Positions 55,183 to 64,000 of a stretch of DNA of 64,000 nucleotides are shown here, one piece after another. The notes under the pieces were generated by a model that saw nothing but the letters and a program-made list of their open reading frames with translations, had not been told where the DNA came from and did not search any database. Position numbers and translations under genes: made by a program. The stretch comes from Gimesia aquarii (GTDB taxonomy: Bacteria; Planctomycetota; Planctomycetia; Planctomycetales; Planctomycetaceae): contig NZ_CP037920.1 of assembly GCF_007748195.1 (NCBI RefSeq), positions 2,791,501-2,855,500 of the forward strand, in the 5' to 3' direction. Each line of letters opens with the position of its first letter. The first letter of the stretch is position 1.

Positions 55183-58100
55183 CTAACGATCCCATGCTTT
55201 TAGTTTATCAACAAGCTCTAACATTTCGTTTCGTCGTTTCTCAAATGTACCAAACAGAATCAAGATACAGATTCCAAGGCCGATTCCAAATGCCCACCAT
55301 GGCCAAATGTGACCAAGTGACTGTGATGCATGCCAGATCATACTGACGATCGAGAGTGCGAGAAACGAGGCTCCTACATAAAGAAAGGCGCGAACTCGAA
55401 GCAGCATGCCTGCAAACATGCCTGCAACTGAGAGGCAGCATAGAATGACTGGGAGCCATAAGTTGTCGGCAACACCAGCGATAAACATATCGCCCGTAGA
55501 GCTAACGTAGATCGTGATTGTCGAGAAGTAACGAATGGCTGCGATCTGTTTGGCACTTAATTTCTCTCGATTTAAGTGAGTGGCAATGAGTACTGAGAGG
55601 GCCGGAGGAATCAACCAGAGTTGAGGATGTTGAGTAAAGACCTGTCCTTGTTCTACCCAGAACGCCCAAAGTGCTCCATTACCGGCTAACGCAGCCAGAG
55701 TGGTATAGACAAAGGATTTTCTCCACAAGCTCATCACAACATATACGATACCAATCAACAGGAGGATCATCGAATAATCGCCCACTACAGGAGATTGTTG
55801 TGAAGAAGCATGAATCCAAAAACTAAGTGCAGGCAATAAAGGTAAAAAAGCTCCTGTTCTTTGTAGGGGTTCTGACAGCACGTTCAACCCAATACGCTGG
55901 AAGAACTCTCCTACACCGGCACCAGTAAACGCGATGGCAATCACAATGTACGGCCAGTAGGGAAGTAGGTAGCCACGGAAGAGTTCTGGCATTGTCAGGT
56001 AGATGTGCAGGAACAACAGAGCCAAAACAATTTCAGATGCATAGACATAAAACATGCGTTGTTTAAGGGAAAACTGGAATGGATCATATTGGGGAAGTGC
56101 CGCCATCAAAATTAACGCAGCCGAAAGTGCAACCAGAGTCGCGGAAACTACCGCAATCTGTGCTTTTGAAACCACTAGGGGAATTTCAGCAATCAAAAAA
56201 CCGGTTTCTGAGATCAGAATAGACAACAGCGAAATCCCAGCTGCGATCAAATAAGTGCGTGAATTCTTTCGGAATGCTTCGGACCAATCCTCGTTCAGGG
56301 ACGGCCATTTCACGAGAATGATAGTCGTCACCAGACTTAATACGGAGAGTACTTCTAACAATCGAATTAAATGGTCGAGCCAATAGAAGTTACCCTGAAC
56401 GGGAAGCAATACCCAGCCAAAATAGATGAAACCCATTCCCGCTGCAAATAGCGCACGTTTCTTAAACTGCTGAGAGAGCTCACTATAATTACTAAAAGCG
56501 TATAAAGCAGGGCTTGTGATGGCTACTCCCACAACGGACCACCATCGCATTGTCTGATCTTCGAAGCGCAAAACGCTATGCAACAATGCGAGCACGACAT
56601 AAACGGAAAGCCAGCTTACTGCCTGAGGCAGCCAGTTCAAGGTTTGCTTTTGAAGTAACTCGAGATTGGGTAGCTTTACTTTAGTTGCATTTGACAATAT
56701 TGCACTACGCAGACTCCAGAACCCTCCGAGCAGGCAAGTGTAGCAGGCCATGGCCAAACCAGAATGTTGAACAAGTAGACGTAGTTTGGTTTCATTACTT
56801 AGGTACGTAACAACTCCACAGATTCCTAATGTGAACAGAGCTGGAAGACAATAGCGACTTTTCTGATCCCATAGCATCCCTAAAAGCAAAAGTGATACAG
56901 CGCTTAAAGTGATCCAACCGGCAAGGTCTTTAATGACTGGTACGTTTACCGAGATCAAAGACGAACGCGAGACAGTAATCAGCAGTGTGTAAAATAAGAC
57001 AAGACAAGTGAGGACTCTGGCGAGTATCTGTTGAATCGCCGGTTTTTCGTTTGCGGTAATCCTGTTGCCGCGTACTTGTCGGTAAAGATCGACAATCAAC
57101 CAGCAACCCGATAAAGTAGCCGCTGTAGTGACTAACCACTTCAGGAGATCCATCCAATCTTGAGCTTCTAGATAAACACCTGGGGTAGTCCATTGAGCGG
57201 TGACCAAAAAAGTGGTTCCCAGTAGAGCAGTGGCTAACGATGTATAAGCAAGGCGTTCTTTGCGAAGGCAAATTCCCAGAGTCAGATACATGGCTGTTAA
57301 CGAAGTGGTTATCAATAGTGCTGGTAGAGGCCTGAGTGGATCAGACCAGCCTCCTCGGAAAGCGAATGCTAACAAAATCAGCGCAGTCGATTGGCACCAA
57401 TAGTAATGTCGGTTACTGTTAGCTTGATGTAGGGGCTCATGATGTAATTGCTGCCACTCCAGTACGAATCGAAGTGTGTGGAACGCACCGATCAAGATCA
57501 GACCAATTTCCATAAACAGATTGATTTTCCAGGCATCCCATTCTGTGAATTGCCAGCTTGCGACTGTGACTAAGCCAATTAAAGCTAAACTTAAAAAAGA
57601 GAACCCATTCGTTTTGAAGCTGCTGGTGTATCTACGCGAAAAAAATGTGATACAGACAGCTGCCATGGCAAAAGTGATAACCACGGCAGGTAGCATCTTG
57701 GGAAAATGTGATAACCATTCGTGTTCAGGGTTGTTCAGATTCATTGTGAACGGGAGCAAGTAGGGGGCTGCCACCAGACAAAGCATCATCGTGAGGTGCA
57801 CACGAATCAATGGCCAGGAAACGGGAGTGAGAGTTTGATGTTCTACATAGTCTGGATTGACTTTCTTTTCGATGGCCAGCCAAAAAAGGCCATAGAATGC
57901 AAACGAAAGACCGGTATAGATGGAAATTCGAATCAGGTCATCCAGCTGGAATAAGTTTAAAGGTTCTGAAATCGTGATGATCGTACCTGCGATCACCATC
58001 GATGCGAGAAAATGGGAGCCGATGAACATCCAACTGTTTGAACGGAAGTGAATCGAGTAAAAAACAGAGGCAACCATCAGTATCAAAATGGGAATGCAGA

Positions 58101-61100
58101 ATGTGAGCAGGGAGACGATCAGATCGGAAAGCATTAAATGCTCCAGAGGTTGATCAATATTCAGCCAGTTACCATAGATTTGATAGATTGTCAAAACCAG
58201 TAATGGTAAACCGGCGCCTAGAATACTAAGGTTGCGCCACGTCGGTTTGTCTTCCAATAGTCGAGGCAAATAGCGTAATCGTATTTGTTTTGAACGCAGA
58301 TATTGTATAAGAGATTTTGATTTCAAAACGAGAATCATTAGAGCCAACGCATAAATCCCCAACCCCCACCGCAGGGCATCTGCAACACGGTGTTGTTCGA
58401 TAAAATAACCCGCACACAGGAAAGGAATGAGGTAGACAATGAAGTGCATCCCCTGTGATGTGATTTGTTGAAATCGACTGTTGAGATAAGGCAAGCAGGC
58501 AACTGACAATAATATCAAGCATCCCCAACTCCAGACACTGAAGGCTTCCTTTGAATCGGGGGGCATGAATCCAATCGTACTTAGGGAAAGATTAAAATAT
58601 GGTATGCTGACCATGCCTCCCGAGATTACTACAGCGAGTAGTACAGCTAAATGCGTCGAAACATCATCCTTTTTTGATTTAATCATATTGAAACCAACCA
58701 GACAGGTTAGATAAGCAAAGAGCATGATTAGTGGAAGTGTCGTGAAATGCTGGACCTGATCCATTTTAAACGCTGCATCAAAATCAACAGCGATAGCGGG
58801 TATGATTGACAAAAAGAGAACAAATCCTGTTGAGACGATGGACACAGCTAAGAGTGCAGGCTGTAAATTCCATCGAGAATTTCGAGATAACGCACCGAGT
58901 TGATTTTGGGAATATTTTTTAGAATGAAGAGCGGACCCCAATAAGATCCAGATTGCCACTGCGAAGATATGGATTAACCAGAACTTGGGATTCATCCAAC
59001 CAGGGTTGTCCCAAAGTGCATATGATTCACCGATGGCTGTCGCGGCATAGAGACTGCCTGCCGTACCAGCAAGTTGTGAAAGCATGAACCAGATATCAGA
59101 TTTTTTGATCAGAGCACTGCTGATCCAGATTAACATGATCCAAAATAAGTATGAAGTATGTAATTCCGGTGAGATTTTGCCAAAGAGTGCATAGGGGATA
59201 AGCACAGAAGACGTCAGTAATGAACCATTTACGATGGGCAGTGTAAAAGGATTTGATTTTAAGGGAATGATTGACCAGTGTTCGCCCATACGAAGATGTG
59301 ATTGAGACCAGTGCTGTAGAGTGATCAAAAAACATATTCCACCAGTAGCATGGACAAGGCTGGCCCAAACAAAGGGAACGTCCGGCAGAAGATCTATTTG
59401 AGAAAGCCACGACCGAATTGTGGGATTGATTCCAATAGCGTGTTGTAGAGTCAAAAACCACAGGCCAGAGGCGATGGCTGATATCAATTGCTTTCGAATG
59501 TGCCAGTTTGCAATCAGACAAATGATGGCGTTTATGAGTAAAGACAGAGTGGCCCACATGCCATCTGTTTTTGTGATAAAGCCTGCGTAAATGGCAATCA
59601 GACTTGAAAGAACTGAGAAGCATCCCGCGGTATAAAAATAATAGCGCGCATCTTCACTTTTTTGGGCACGTTTTAAAAGAACGCCGACGATTGAAGCAAA
59701 GATTGCAAAGGTAATCAAAACCGCTGCACTACGTCCCAGTAAAAGGGATTCAATCAAGGTATTCTGTGAAGTTCCCAGTAATTCAATGGTATTTGTAAAG
59801 ACATGAAAGCCCAGTAAACCGGCAATCGCTCCAGAAACCAGGGCTGGGATATGACAGAGGGCAAAACGTGCTTTGGTAGCCAGCAATGTCAAACTAATAC
59901 AATTGACGATTCCCAACACAATCATGATTTCAACACGCGGCCAGGCTATGACGAAATTCACAAGCATCATTAATGCAGAAAAGATCGCGATTGATGAGCC
60001 GGCCAATGACCAGTGCGGAGAGTGATCGTTTTCTTTTCTATGATGCAGTACCAGCCCCATTCCCATCAGGATGATTTCCATGATAGAGAGTAGCGGAGTG
60101 AGATAGGCGAATGTTTCAAGGCGAATGGTCGAGCTCCAGATCAACAGCCAGCAGGGAGCGAGAACTGCAAAGACTGAAAGTCCACCGATGGTCACTAACT
60201 CGCGAGATTGCGAATCCGAGAACTCATTCCAACGAAACGTATATTGGAGAATACTTGACATTGCCACAATAAAGCAGCCGATCGGAAGCAACGCCAGAAG
60301 AATGGTTTGTAGAAAAGACGGATCGTCCAAACTCATTCGGGAGATCATAATTTGACCAGCCGATGAACCTAGTACAGTGGTTAATAATTGCCAGCGTCCG
60401 AAACTAACAAGGATACGGCTGGCGGAATACACCATCCATCCAAACGCTGCAAAGCCAATACTAAGAGCGAGGATGAAAAGAGGGTCGGTGATCGGCCGAT
60501 GGTCGGAAAGTCGAATCGCAGCCAAAAAGTTAAGTGGAACTAACAAAACGGTAATCAATAACAGTCCACGGCTCGTTGATTCCAATTTCCAGCGTTTAAA
60601 TGTATAGATACCTGAACCGTGAATGGCTGCTGTTGCCAGTAAAAACAGCAGGGCGGGGAAATAGGGGATCTGATTTTTCAGTGTAGACCAGAGACTGATA
60701 ACCAGACCGATTGCGCTACCAACAATGAGCAGGCCGCTAATCAATTCACCCCAACGAATATTTTTGTCTTCCATGAAGGCATTCAGAATAGCCCCGAAGG
60801 GGGTTTTCTCTTTGGGCGCCTCATCGAACTCAGAGAGCATTGTTGCCTTTGATGAATTAGAAGCGATAGAGACAGGACTTTTCTGAATCGTTGGTTCTTC
60901 AAGAAAATCGTCGTCATCGAGAAAGTCAGCGATTTCTGATGCAAATGCCGTTTCTTTGTATTTGGTTTTTTTTTGAGAAGGTTGAACCTCTTGGATTGGT
61001 TTTTCAGTTTTTAGTACATCTTTTATAGAAGGTGACTCAGTGGCTTCTTCAGTCAATTTGATGAGTTTCAGGAATTCCTGCTCAGGAAGTTTACCTTCAT

Positions 61101-61299
61101 AATATAACCGCCTGATGAACCGTTGTGTGATCAACCGGTCTTCATCTTTTTTGTGGTTCTCCTGAGGAGAGGCTAATTCAGGAGACTCATGTCGAAATAG
61201 TAAAGAGAATAAAAATGAAACCAGTAACCAGAGGCCGTGACCCATTACTGTGATTATCGCTAATCCGACCAGAATTCCGAAGATCACTTCAATGTCCAT
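55183..61299 (-). CDS. Giant polytopic membrane protein with SHOCT-like N-terminal motif
   Basis: 2038 residues. After an N-terminal membrane segment (about 5-35), a charged region contains a SHOCT-like helix pair (ITQRFIRRLYYEGKLPEQEF, about 57-85) and an acidic, Ser-rich segment. From about 185 to the end the protein is almost continuous hydrophobic helices, about 50 by eye. It resembles the DUF2339-type multi-spanning proteins superficially, but I could not assign a family. No catalytic motif stands out. Neighbours (typA, SGNH-type gene) give no clue. A protein this large and hydrophobic is unusual. Confidence 0.85.
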   Translation of the reverse strand: MDIEVIFGILVGLAIITVMGHGLWLLVSFLFSLLFRHESPELASPQENHKKDEDRLITQRFIRRLYYEGKLPEQEFLKLIKLTEEATESPSIKDVLKTEKPIQEVQPSQKKTKYKETAFASEIADFLDDDDFLEEPTIQKSPVSIASNSSKATMLSEFDEAPKEKTPFGAILNAFMEDKNIRWGELISGLLIVGSAIGLVISLWSTLKNQIPYFPALLFLLATAAIHGSGIYTFKRWKLESTSRGLLLITVLLVPLNFLAAIRLSDHRPITDPLFILALSIGFAAFGWMVYSASRILVSFGRWQLLTTVLGSSAGQIMISRMSLDDPSFLQTILLALLPIGCFIVAMSSILQYTFRWNEFSDSQSRELVTIGGLSVFAVLAPCWLLIWSSTIRLETFAYLTPLLSIMEIILMGMGLVLHHRKENDHSPHWSLAGSSIAIFSALMMLVNFVIAWPRVEIMIVLGIVNCISLTLLATKARFALCHIPALVSGAIAGLLGFHVFTNTIELLGTSQNTLIESLLLGRSAAVLITFAIFASIVGVLLKRAQKSEDARYYFYTAGCFSVLSSLIAIYAGFITKTDGMWATLSLLINAIICLIANWHIRKQLISAIASGLWFLTLQHAIGINPTIRSWLSQIDLLPDVPFVWASLVHATGGICFLITLQHWSQSHLRMGEHWSIIPLKSNPFTLPIVNGSLLTSSVLIPYALFGKISPELHTSYLFWIMLIWISSALIKKSDIWFMLSQLAGTAGSLYAATAIGESYALWDNPGWMNPKFWLIHIFAVAIWILLGSALHSKKYSQNQLGALSRNSRWNLQPALLAVSIVSTGFVLFLSIIPAIAVDFDAAFKMDQVQHFTTLPLIMLFAYLTCLVGFNMIKSKKDDVSTHLAVLLAVVISGGMVSIPYFNLSLSTIGFMPPDSKEAFSVWSWGCLILLSVACLPYLNSRFQQITSQGMHFIVYLIPFLCAGYFIEQHRVADALRWGLGIYALALMILVLKSKSLIQYLRSKQIRLRYLPRLLEDKPTWRNLSILGAGLPLLVLTIYQIYGNWLNIDQPLEHLMLSDLIVSLLTFCIPILILMVASVFYSIHFRSNSWMFIGSHFLASMVIAGTIITISEPLNLFQLDDLIRISIYTGLSFAFYGLFWLAIEKKVNPDYVEHQTLTPVSWPLIRVHLTMMLCLVAAPYLLPFTMNLNNPEHEWLSHFPKMLPAVVITFAMAAVCITFFSRRYTSSFKTNGFSFLSLALIGLVTVASWQFTEWDAWKINLFMEIGLILIGAFHTLRFVLEWQQLHHEPLHQANSNRHYYWCQSTALILLAFAFRGGWSDPLRPLPALLITTSLTAMYLTLGICLRKERLAYTSLATALLGTTFLVTAQWTTPGVYLEAQDWMDLLKWLVTTAATLSGCWLIVDLYRQVRGNRITANEKPAIQQILARVLTCLVLFYTLLITVSRSSLISVNVPVIKDLAGWITLSAVSLLLLGMLWDQKSRYCLPALFTLGICGVVTYLSNETKLRLLVQHSGLAMACYTCLLGGFWSLRSAILSNATKVKLPNLELLQKQTLNWLPQAVSWLSVYVVLALLHSVLRFEDQTMRWWSVVGVAITSPALYAFSNYSELSQQFKKRALFAAGMGFIYFGWVLLPVQGNFYWLDHLIRLLEVLSVLSLVTTIILVKWPSLNEDWSEAFRKNSRTYLIAAGISLLSILISETGFLIAEIPLVVSKAQIAVVSATLVALSAALILMAALPQYDPFQFSLKQRMFYVYASEIVLALLFLHIYLTMPELFRGYLLPYWPYIVIAIAFTGAGVGEFFQRIGLNVLSEPLQRTGAFLPLLPALSFWIHASSQQSPVVGDYSMILLLIGIVYVVMSLWRKSFVYTTLAALAGNGALWAFWVEQGQVFTQHPQLWLIPPALSVLIATHLNREKLSAKQIAAIRYFSTITIYVSSTGDMFIAGVADNLWLPVILCCLSVAGMFAGMLLRVRAFLYVGASFLALSIVSMIWHASQSLGHIWPWWAFGIGLGICILILFGTFEKRRNEMLELVDKLKAWDR

Positions 61300-61638
61300 C
61301 TTGTATGTTCCTGATGTAGGGTTTCATTGATGCAAAAGTGTCAGATGACCTTCTGAATTAAAGGCGTCTTTTTTTCAATTTGATCACTCCGAATTTTAAA
61401 AAATGTCTAAATTAGCGACGATAAAAATGTTGTATGTCTCTATTTATGCTGAGATTATGACATTTTAGCTCAAATTTGGACGTAATGAAACTTTCATAAC
61501 AGATGTCGAAAAAATAGATCGACCTGTTAGATCGCACAAAGTGGAATATGTACAACGTCCAATGTTTGAGTTCCCAGAAGTACCTAAAGTTTTACTGTAT
61601 GCTTGATATATCTGAGGTGAGATACTAAATGAGCAAAC
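61300..61638. other. 339-base intergenic region
   Basis: It should hold the promoter of the giant membrane protein gene (minus). AT-rich; no clear -35/-10 pair, hairpin terminator or RNA gene seen. Confidence 0.45.
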
Positions 61639-62451
61639 TTAAAATACAGAAATGCGAGTTCCATCATCTAAAATTTGCGTTGGTTGCGGCGAATGATAGG
61701 TTTTGCCCCATTGTCGTTTGAGTGCTGGTTGCAAGTAGTAGAACGAATAGAGGAAATCAAACCAGCGATTTTGAATTGAGTGGTTCGAGATAAAAGGAAA
61801 ATCCCAATGCGAGAGGATCCTTTTCCAGAGTGTAGCTCTTTGCGAATATCGATAATGGATAGGGTCGAATCCATACCAGTCAGAGGGTATTTTTACAACG
61901 GCAATTTGATCTTGTTGACCGAGTTCAGAGAGTCGACGATTTAGTAAATGCACTCTTTGTTTGAGATCAGTCAGAGAAGTTTTGTTTTTGGGAAAGAATA
62001 GCCGTCGAGTCAATTCAAAGCGAATCGTTGAGAGTTGTGAAATACTTTCTTCAGGGAGAAGCGTAATAATGATGCGTGCATCAATTTTCTGTAATTGATT
62101 TACACAAGACTCAATCCATCCAAAGATAGTATCAACTGATTGACCATAAATCAGATCATTACCGATGTCAGTTAAGAGGGCGAATGGTTTTCGATTCTCT
62201 GAATTGTTTTCGGGAATTTCATCCCATATTTTACATTTTGAGATTCCCGGAAGTGCACGATAGAGTAAATGGCTCCAGTTGCCAAAAGAACGCCCATGTC
62301 CCATTGCTGTATAAATTTCGAATTGTGATTCAATTGATGCTTGCAGAAGTCGTATGATCAGGGGAAAATCTCGAGTCAGATTGCTGGCCCCTAATAGTAT
62401 CACTGGTTGATAGAGTTGCTCTTGGCAGTTAAGCGATCCGGTGGAACTCAT
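61639..62451 (-). CDS. Divergent SGNH-hydrolase-like protein
   Basis: 270 residues without a signal peptide. Four SGNH blocks can be placed: LLGASNLT with Ser23 (Asp of GDS replaced by Ala), GHGRSFG (about 51-57), DIGNDLIYG with Gly97-Asn98-Asp99, and DPIHY with Asp196/His199. The order and spacing fit the superfamily and the Ser, Asn, Asp and His are present, so esterase or acetylhydrolase activity is possible. The substrate is unknown. It lies 159 bases after the trigger factor gene, beyond a terminator. Confidence 0.72.
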   Translation of the reverse strand: MSSTGSLNCQEQLYQPVILLGASNLTRDFPLIIRLLQASIESQFEIYTAMGHGRSFGNWSHLLYRALPGISKCKIWDEIPENNSENRKPFALLTDIGNDLIYGQSVDTIFGWIESCVNQLQKIDARIIITLLPEESISQLSTIRFELTRRLFFPKNKTSLTDLKQRVHLLNRRLSELGQQDQIAVVKIPSDWYGFDPIHYRYSQRATLWKRILSHWDFPFISNHSIQNRWFDFLYSFYYLQPALKRQWGKTYHSPQPTQILDDGTRISVF

Positions 62452-62540
62452 AAATAAAGAATACCGACTGAAATGTTTTGCGAAGCGTTCTTACTATATC
62501 TCTTGAGCAGAATGAGTAAAGTGTGGTCTGAAAATAACTG

Positions 62541-62572
62541 AAAAAGCGATACTGTGATGACAGTATCGCTTT
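62541..62572 (-). terminator. Intrinsic terminator downstream of trigger factor
   Basis: A perfect 13-base stem (AAAGCGATACTGT with ACAGTATCGCTTT) encloses four bases and is followed by TTTTT on the minus strand. It ends the trigger factor transcript. Confidence 0.88.
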
Positions 62573-62610
62573 GTGACAGATCGCAAATAGCTAAAGAAAC
62601 CATGCAATGA

Positions 62611-64000
62611 TTATGCTTCACCTGCTTCTTCTTCACCGGTTGTCGCTGAGAAGGTAGAACAGACAGACCTTGCGATGGCAGAAATTTGATTTTCCTGTGG
62701 TGGATCCATATCTACTTCTTTGTATTCTGCTTTATCTAGAATGACATCAACGGCTTTGCGTTCACGGAGTTGAGCTTCGAGATTTTCAATCATACCCGAT
62801 TTCACCAGACGAGCTCGAACCCTGCGAGGACTCTCCCCTTGCTGCATCGCCATATAGTAAATCTCCATGTCAACTTCATTAGGCTGCACTTCTAGCTCTT
62901 CGGTAGATGCAATTTTATCGAGCACAAAATGCTCTTTAAGTGCCTGACGAGTCGAGGAAATTGCTTGTTGACGAATTTCGTTTTCTCGTGCCTGGATATC
63001 CTGCCTCGAAAATCCAGCTTGCTGCATTTCCAGGATTTCACGTCTTAAAGCGTTTTCTACTTGTTTTGAGACCAATGATTCTGGAAGGTCCCAATCTGCA
63101 GATTCTGTGATTTTGCCCAGAACTTGTGAACGTGTTGATTGTCGTTGTTCATAGGTAACTTGACGTTCGAGAATATTTTTTACTTCTTCTCGTAGTTCTT
63201 CTTCCGATTTCGCTCCTACTTTTTCCAGGAGTTCTTCGTTGATTTCTGGAATTTGAATAAATTTAACACTTTTGATGGTGAAGATGGCATGTGCCTTTTC
63301 TCCTCGCATCTCAATTTGCTCAGCTTCTTCGGAGATTTCAATTTCAGCCTCTCGAGTCTCGCCAGCCTTGACACCATCCATTAATTTATCGAAATCTTTA
63401 AGTTCTGCATCTTGGAGACGAAATACAGGACGCAGGGGAACGACGATTTCATTGATCTCGCTGAGGGTTTTACCATCATGTTCAAATTTTATAGAGAGCT
63501 CCAGTAAGTCTTCTTTTTCAGCTGCTCCCTTTCGTTCTTCCATTTCACCATATTGACCGAGGAAGCGATTTAAGTATTGGTCCACATCTTGATCTTCGAT
63601 TGTCCGAACCGGACGCTCCAGCTTTAAGCCTTTATATTCAGGGAGTTTGAAGTCGGGGCGAACCTCTACTTCAAATTCGAATTTGAATTCTCCCTCTTCA
63701 GGAATCTGCAGAGTCTCAACATCAATGGTCGGCTCGTTGATTGGATCAAGGTCATTATCCTCAGCGACTAGCTCAAGACTTTCCATCAAAATCCGTTGTT
63801 TGACCTGATCGGAAAGTTCTTGCCGAAACCGTTTTTCAACAAGCTTGCGCGGGACATGACCAACACGAAATCCAGGCACCGTCGCCTGACCACCTAATTC
63901 TGAAACTGATTCGGAATAGAAATGATCAATATCTGCCCGGGGCACAGTCACAGTAACATGTTTTTTACAGGGACCAACTTCATCAATCTGGGCGGTTACG
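62611..64000 (-). CDS. tig: Trigger factor chaperone (5' end beyond window)
   Basis: At least 462 residues; the frame stays open to the window end, so the true start lies upstream. VTAQIDEVGPCKKHVTVTVP and the ribosome-binding loop VPGFRVGHVPRKLVEKRF are characteristic of the N-terminal domain. A PPIase-type middle (EKEDLLELSIKFEHDG) and a long helical C-terminal domain follow. It binds nascent chains at the ribosome exit. The GTG at 63951 is only an internal codon and is not the start. Confidence 0.93.
   Translation of the reverse strand, partial: VTAQIDEVGPCKKHVTVTVPRADIDHFYSESVSELGGQATVPGFRVGHVPRKLVEKRFRQELSDQVKQRILMESLELVAEDNDLDPINEPTIDVETLQIPEEGEFKFEFEVEVRPDFKLPEYKGLKLERPVRTIEDQDVDQYLNRFLGQYGEMEERKGAAEKEDLLELSIKFEHDGKTLSEINEIVVPLRPVFRLQDAELKDFDKLMDGVKAGETREAEIEISEEAEQIEMRGEKAHAIFTIKSVKFIQIPEINEELLEKVGAKSEEELREEVKNILERQVTYEQRQSTRSQVLGKITESADWDLPESLVSKQVENALRREILEMQQAGFSRQDIQARENEIRQQAISSTRQALKEHFVLDKIASTEELEVQPNEVDMEIYYMAMQQGESPRRVRARLVKSGMIENLEAQLRERKAVDVILDKAEYKEVDMDPPQENQISAIARSVCSTFSATTGEEEAGEA

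Noticed and set aside
63900-63951. GTG at 63951 as the trigger factor start
   Set aside because: The frame stays open to the window end and the residues before it match the trigger factor N-terminus, so the real start is outside.
1-64000. tRNA, rRNA, CRISPR arrays, insertion sequences, prophage or attachment sites
   Set aside because: None was recognised on reading both strands. A specific tool run (tRNAscan, ISfinder, CRISPR finder) would be needed to exclude small or divergent cases.

Overview
The window looks like a chromosomal segment from a planctomycete, probably close to Gimesia/Planctomyces. This is inferred from gene families that are characteristic of that group: paired DUF1559 proteins with prepilin-type leaders, a DUF1549/DUF1553-DUF1501 pair with a planctomycete-type cytochrome c motif, a sulfatase, large FGE-domain proteins, secreted beta-propeller/haem proteins, Tat-exported Gfo/Idh/MocA and TIM-barrel proteins, an ECF sigma factor with a membrane tail, and an archaeal-type MfnB. 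I recognised no tRNA, rRNA, CRISPR array, insertion sequence or phage gene.

Layout: 1-7.8 kb (minus) holds a transmembrane Ser/Thr kinase coupled to a redoxin-like lipoprotein, then a sulfatase / S41-like protease / dihaem propeller operon. At 7.9-9.4 kb (plus) is the membrane-tailed ECF sigma factor. From 9.5 to 28.1 kb (minus) come a GNAT acetyltransferase, an SDR without its catalytic Tyr/Lys, a 1750-residue lipoprotein (two FGE-like domains, propeller-like region, Ig-like segment, trypsin-like protease), a frameshifted S33 hydrolase, a twice-repeated DUF1559 + lipoprotein cassette, and the DUF1549/DUF1501 operon. From 28.3 to 37.5 kb (mostly plus) are a LmbE deacetylase, a Gfo/Idh/MocA protein, an isopropylmalate/homocitrate-synthase-like enzyme, PurQ (minus), a terpene-cyclase-fold protein, an NPCBM protein and a PQQ sugar dehydrogenase. 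From 37.6 to 48.1 kb are small metabolic genes, an FAD oxidoreductase-pectate lyase operon, and rfbC-pdxA-phosphatase. From 48.4 to 64 kb are a tandem active/degenerate HtrA-like pair, an amidohydrolase-mfnB operon, typA, a 2038-residue polytopic membrane protein, an SGNH-type protein and trigger factor, which is cut by the window end.

Much of the content points to extracellular polysaccharide and sugar use (sulfatase, pectate lyase, NPCBM, PQQ dehydrogenase, PSCyt/DUF1501 pair) alongside housekeeping (purQ, pdxA, typA, tig). The recurring oddity is proteins that keep an enzyme fold but have lost catalytic residues: an S41 protease (Lys to Gln), an SDR (Tyr/Lys to Ser/Arg), an HtrA-like protein (His to Ser, Ser to Cys, with a PDZ domain inside the protease fold), and two FGE domains without the copper-binding cysteines. 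I did not find one self-contained new system. The best candidates for new biology are the HtrA pseudoprotease pair, the 1750-residue fusion, the 2038-residue membrane protein, the membrane-tailed sigma factor, and a chain of mutually exclusive inverted repeats at 29.06-29.11 kb. All domain calls were made by eye from motifs, without database searches.
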